NCBI GenBank assembly: GCA_035551935.1
Contig: DASZMJ010000435.1
Coordinates: 1-6,352, forward strand
Direction of reading: 5' to 3'
Length of the DNA stretch: 6,352 nt
Origin: DASZMJ01 sp035551935
GTDB taxonomy: Bacteria > Planctomycetota > Planctomycetia > Isosphaerales > Isosphaeraceae
A program made the translations under genes and the position numbers. Within the stretch, counting starts at the first letter, position 1. Each line of letters opens with the position of its first letter. Shown here piece after piece: positions 6,209-6,352 of the stretch. The notes below the pieces were generated by a model that saw only the letters and a list, made by a program, of their open reading frames with translations, was not told where the DNA came from and did no database searches.

Positions 6209-6352
6209 TTAGATGCGTTTGCCCTGCGCGGGCCACGATGCTGGCCCCTCCGAGAACAAGTCGCGCGCCGTTCGCGTTTTCCTCTGGCCGTCCTGGCCGC
6301 AAATCGCCGGCGGCTCCGTCGCGATGGCCCGTCGCAACGTGCTGGCATACTT
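6209..6352. other. Unassigned end of window, open on both strands
   Basis: On the minus strand a frame is open from the window edge to a TAA at 6209-6211, giving 47 residues that begin KYASTLRRAI and end PAQGKRI, as if the C-terminus of a gene entering from the right. On the plus strand an ATG at 6213 opens a frame to the edge (46 codons, beginning MRLPCAGHDAG). Third-position G/C is about 80% in both, so composition does not decide. Neither peptide is recognisable. If the plus frame is real, the stem-loop island is its 5' leader. If the minus frame is real, the island is its 3' flank. Confidence 0.25.

Overview
The window looks like chromosomal DNA from a GC-rich planctomycete, probably near the Isosphaeraceae. 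Two things point that way: strong G/C preference at third codon positions, and a DUF1559 protein with a prepilin-type N-terminus and a C-terminal H-X9-DG motif, paired with a small carboxypeptidase-regulatory-like lipoprotein. That gene pair is greatly expanded in planctomycetes. The assignment comes from gene content, not from a database match.

All six confident genes lie on the minus strand, so transcription runs from high to low coordinates. First is the surface/envelope pair: a 144-residue lipoprotein (5681-5247) and, 38 nt later, the DUF1559 protein (5208-4129). A hairpin followed by a short U-tract (4089-4049) then separates them from a compact four-gene sulfate/thiosulfate ABC importer: lipid-anchored binding protein (4023-2986), permeases CysT (2989-2162) and CysW (2172-1306), and ATPase CysA (1303-176). 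The importer genes overlap or abut (4-nt overlap, 11-nt overlap, 2-nt gap), so they are almost certainly co-transcribed and translationally coupled. The binding protein would capture oxyanion outside the cytoplasmic membrane, CysT/CysW form the channel, and a CysA dimer drives uptake for cysteine biosynthesis.

The flanks are less ordinary. Positions 1-175, downstream of cysA, hold a nested two-stem inverted repeat. Positions 5682-6208 hold no confident gene but contain three items: a 49-codon ORF whose N-terminus matches the lipoprotein leader without gaps, suggesting a decayed tandem duplicate; a perfect 9-bp GC hairpin; and an abruptly AT-rich island (about 6120-6212) with three consecutive stem-loops. 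Two of those are diverged copies of one ~30-nt element whose substitutions keep pairing only as plus-strand RNA (G-U wobbles). This island is the best candidate here for something undescribed. The last 140 nt are open on both strands and cannot be assigned.

No mobile-element gene, tRNA, rRNA or CRISPR array is visible, and no convincing sigma-70-type promoter was found.
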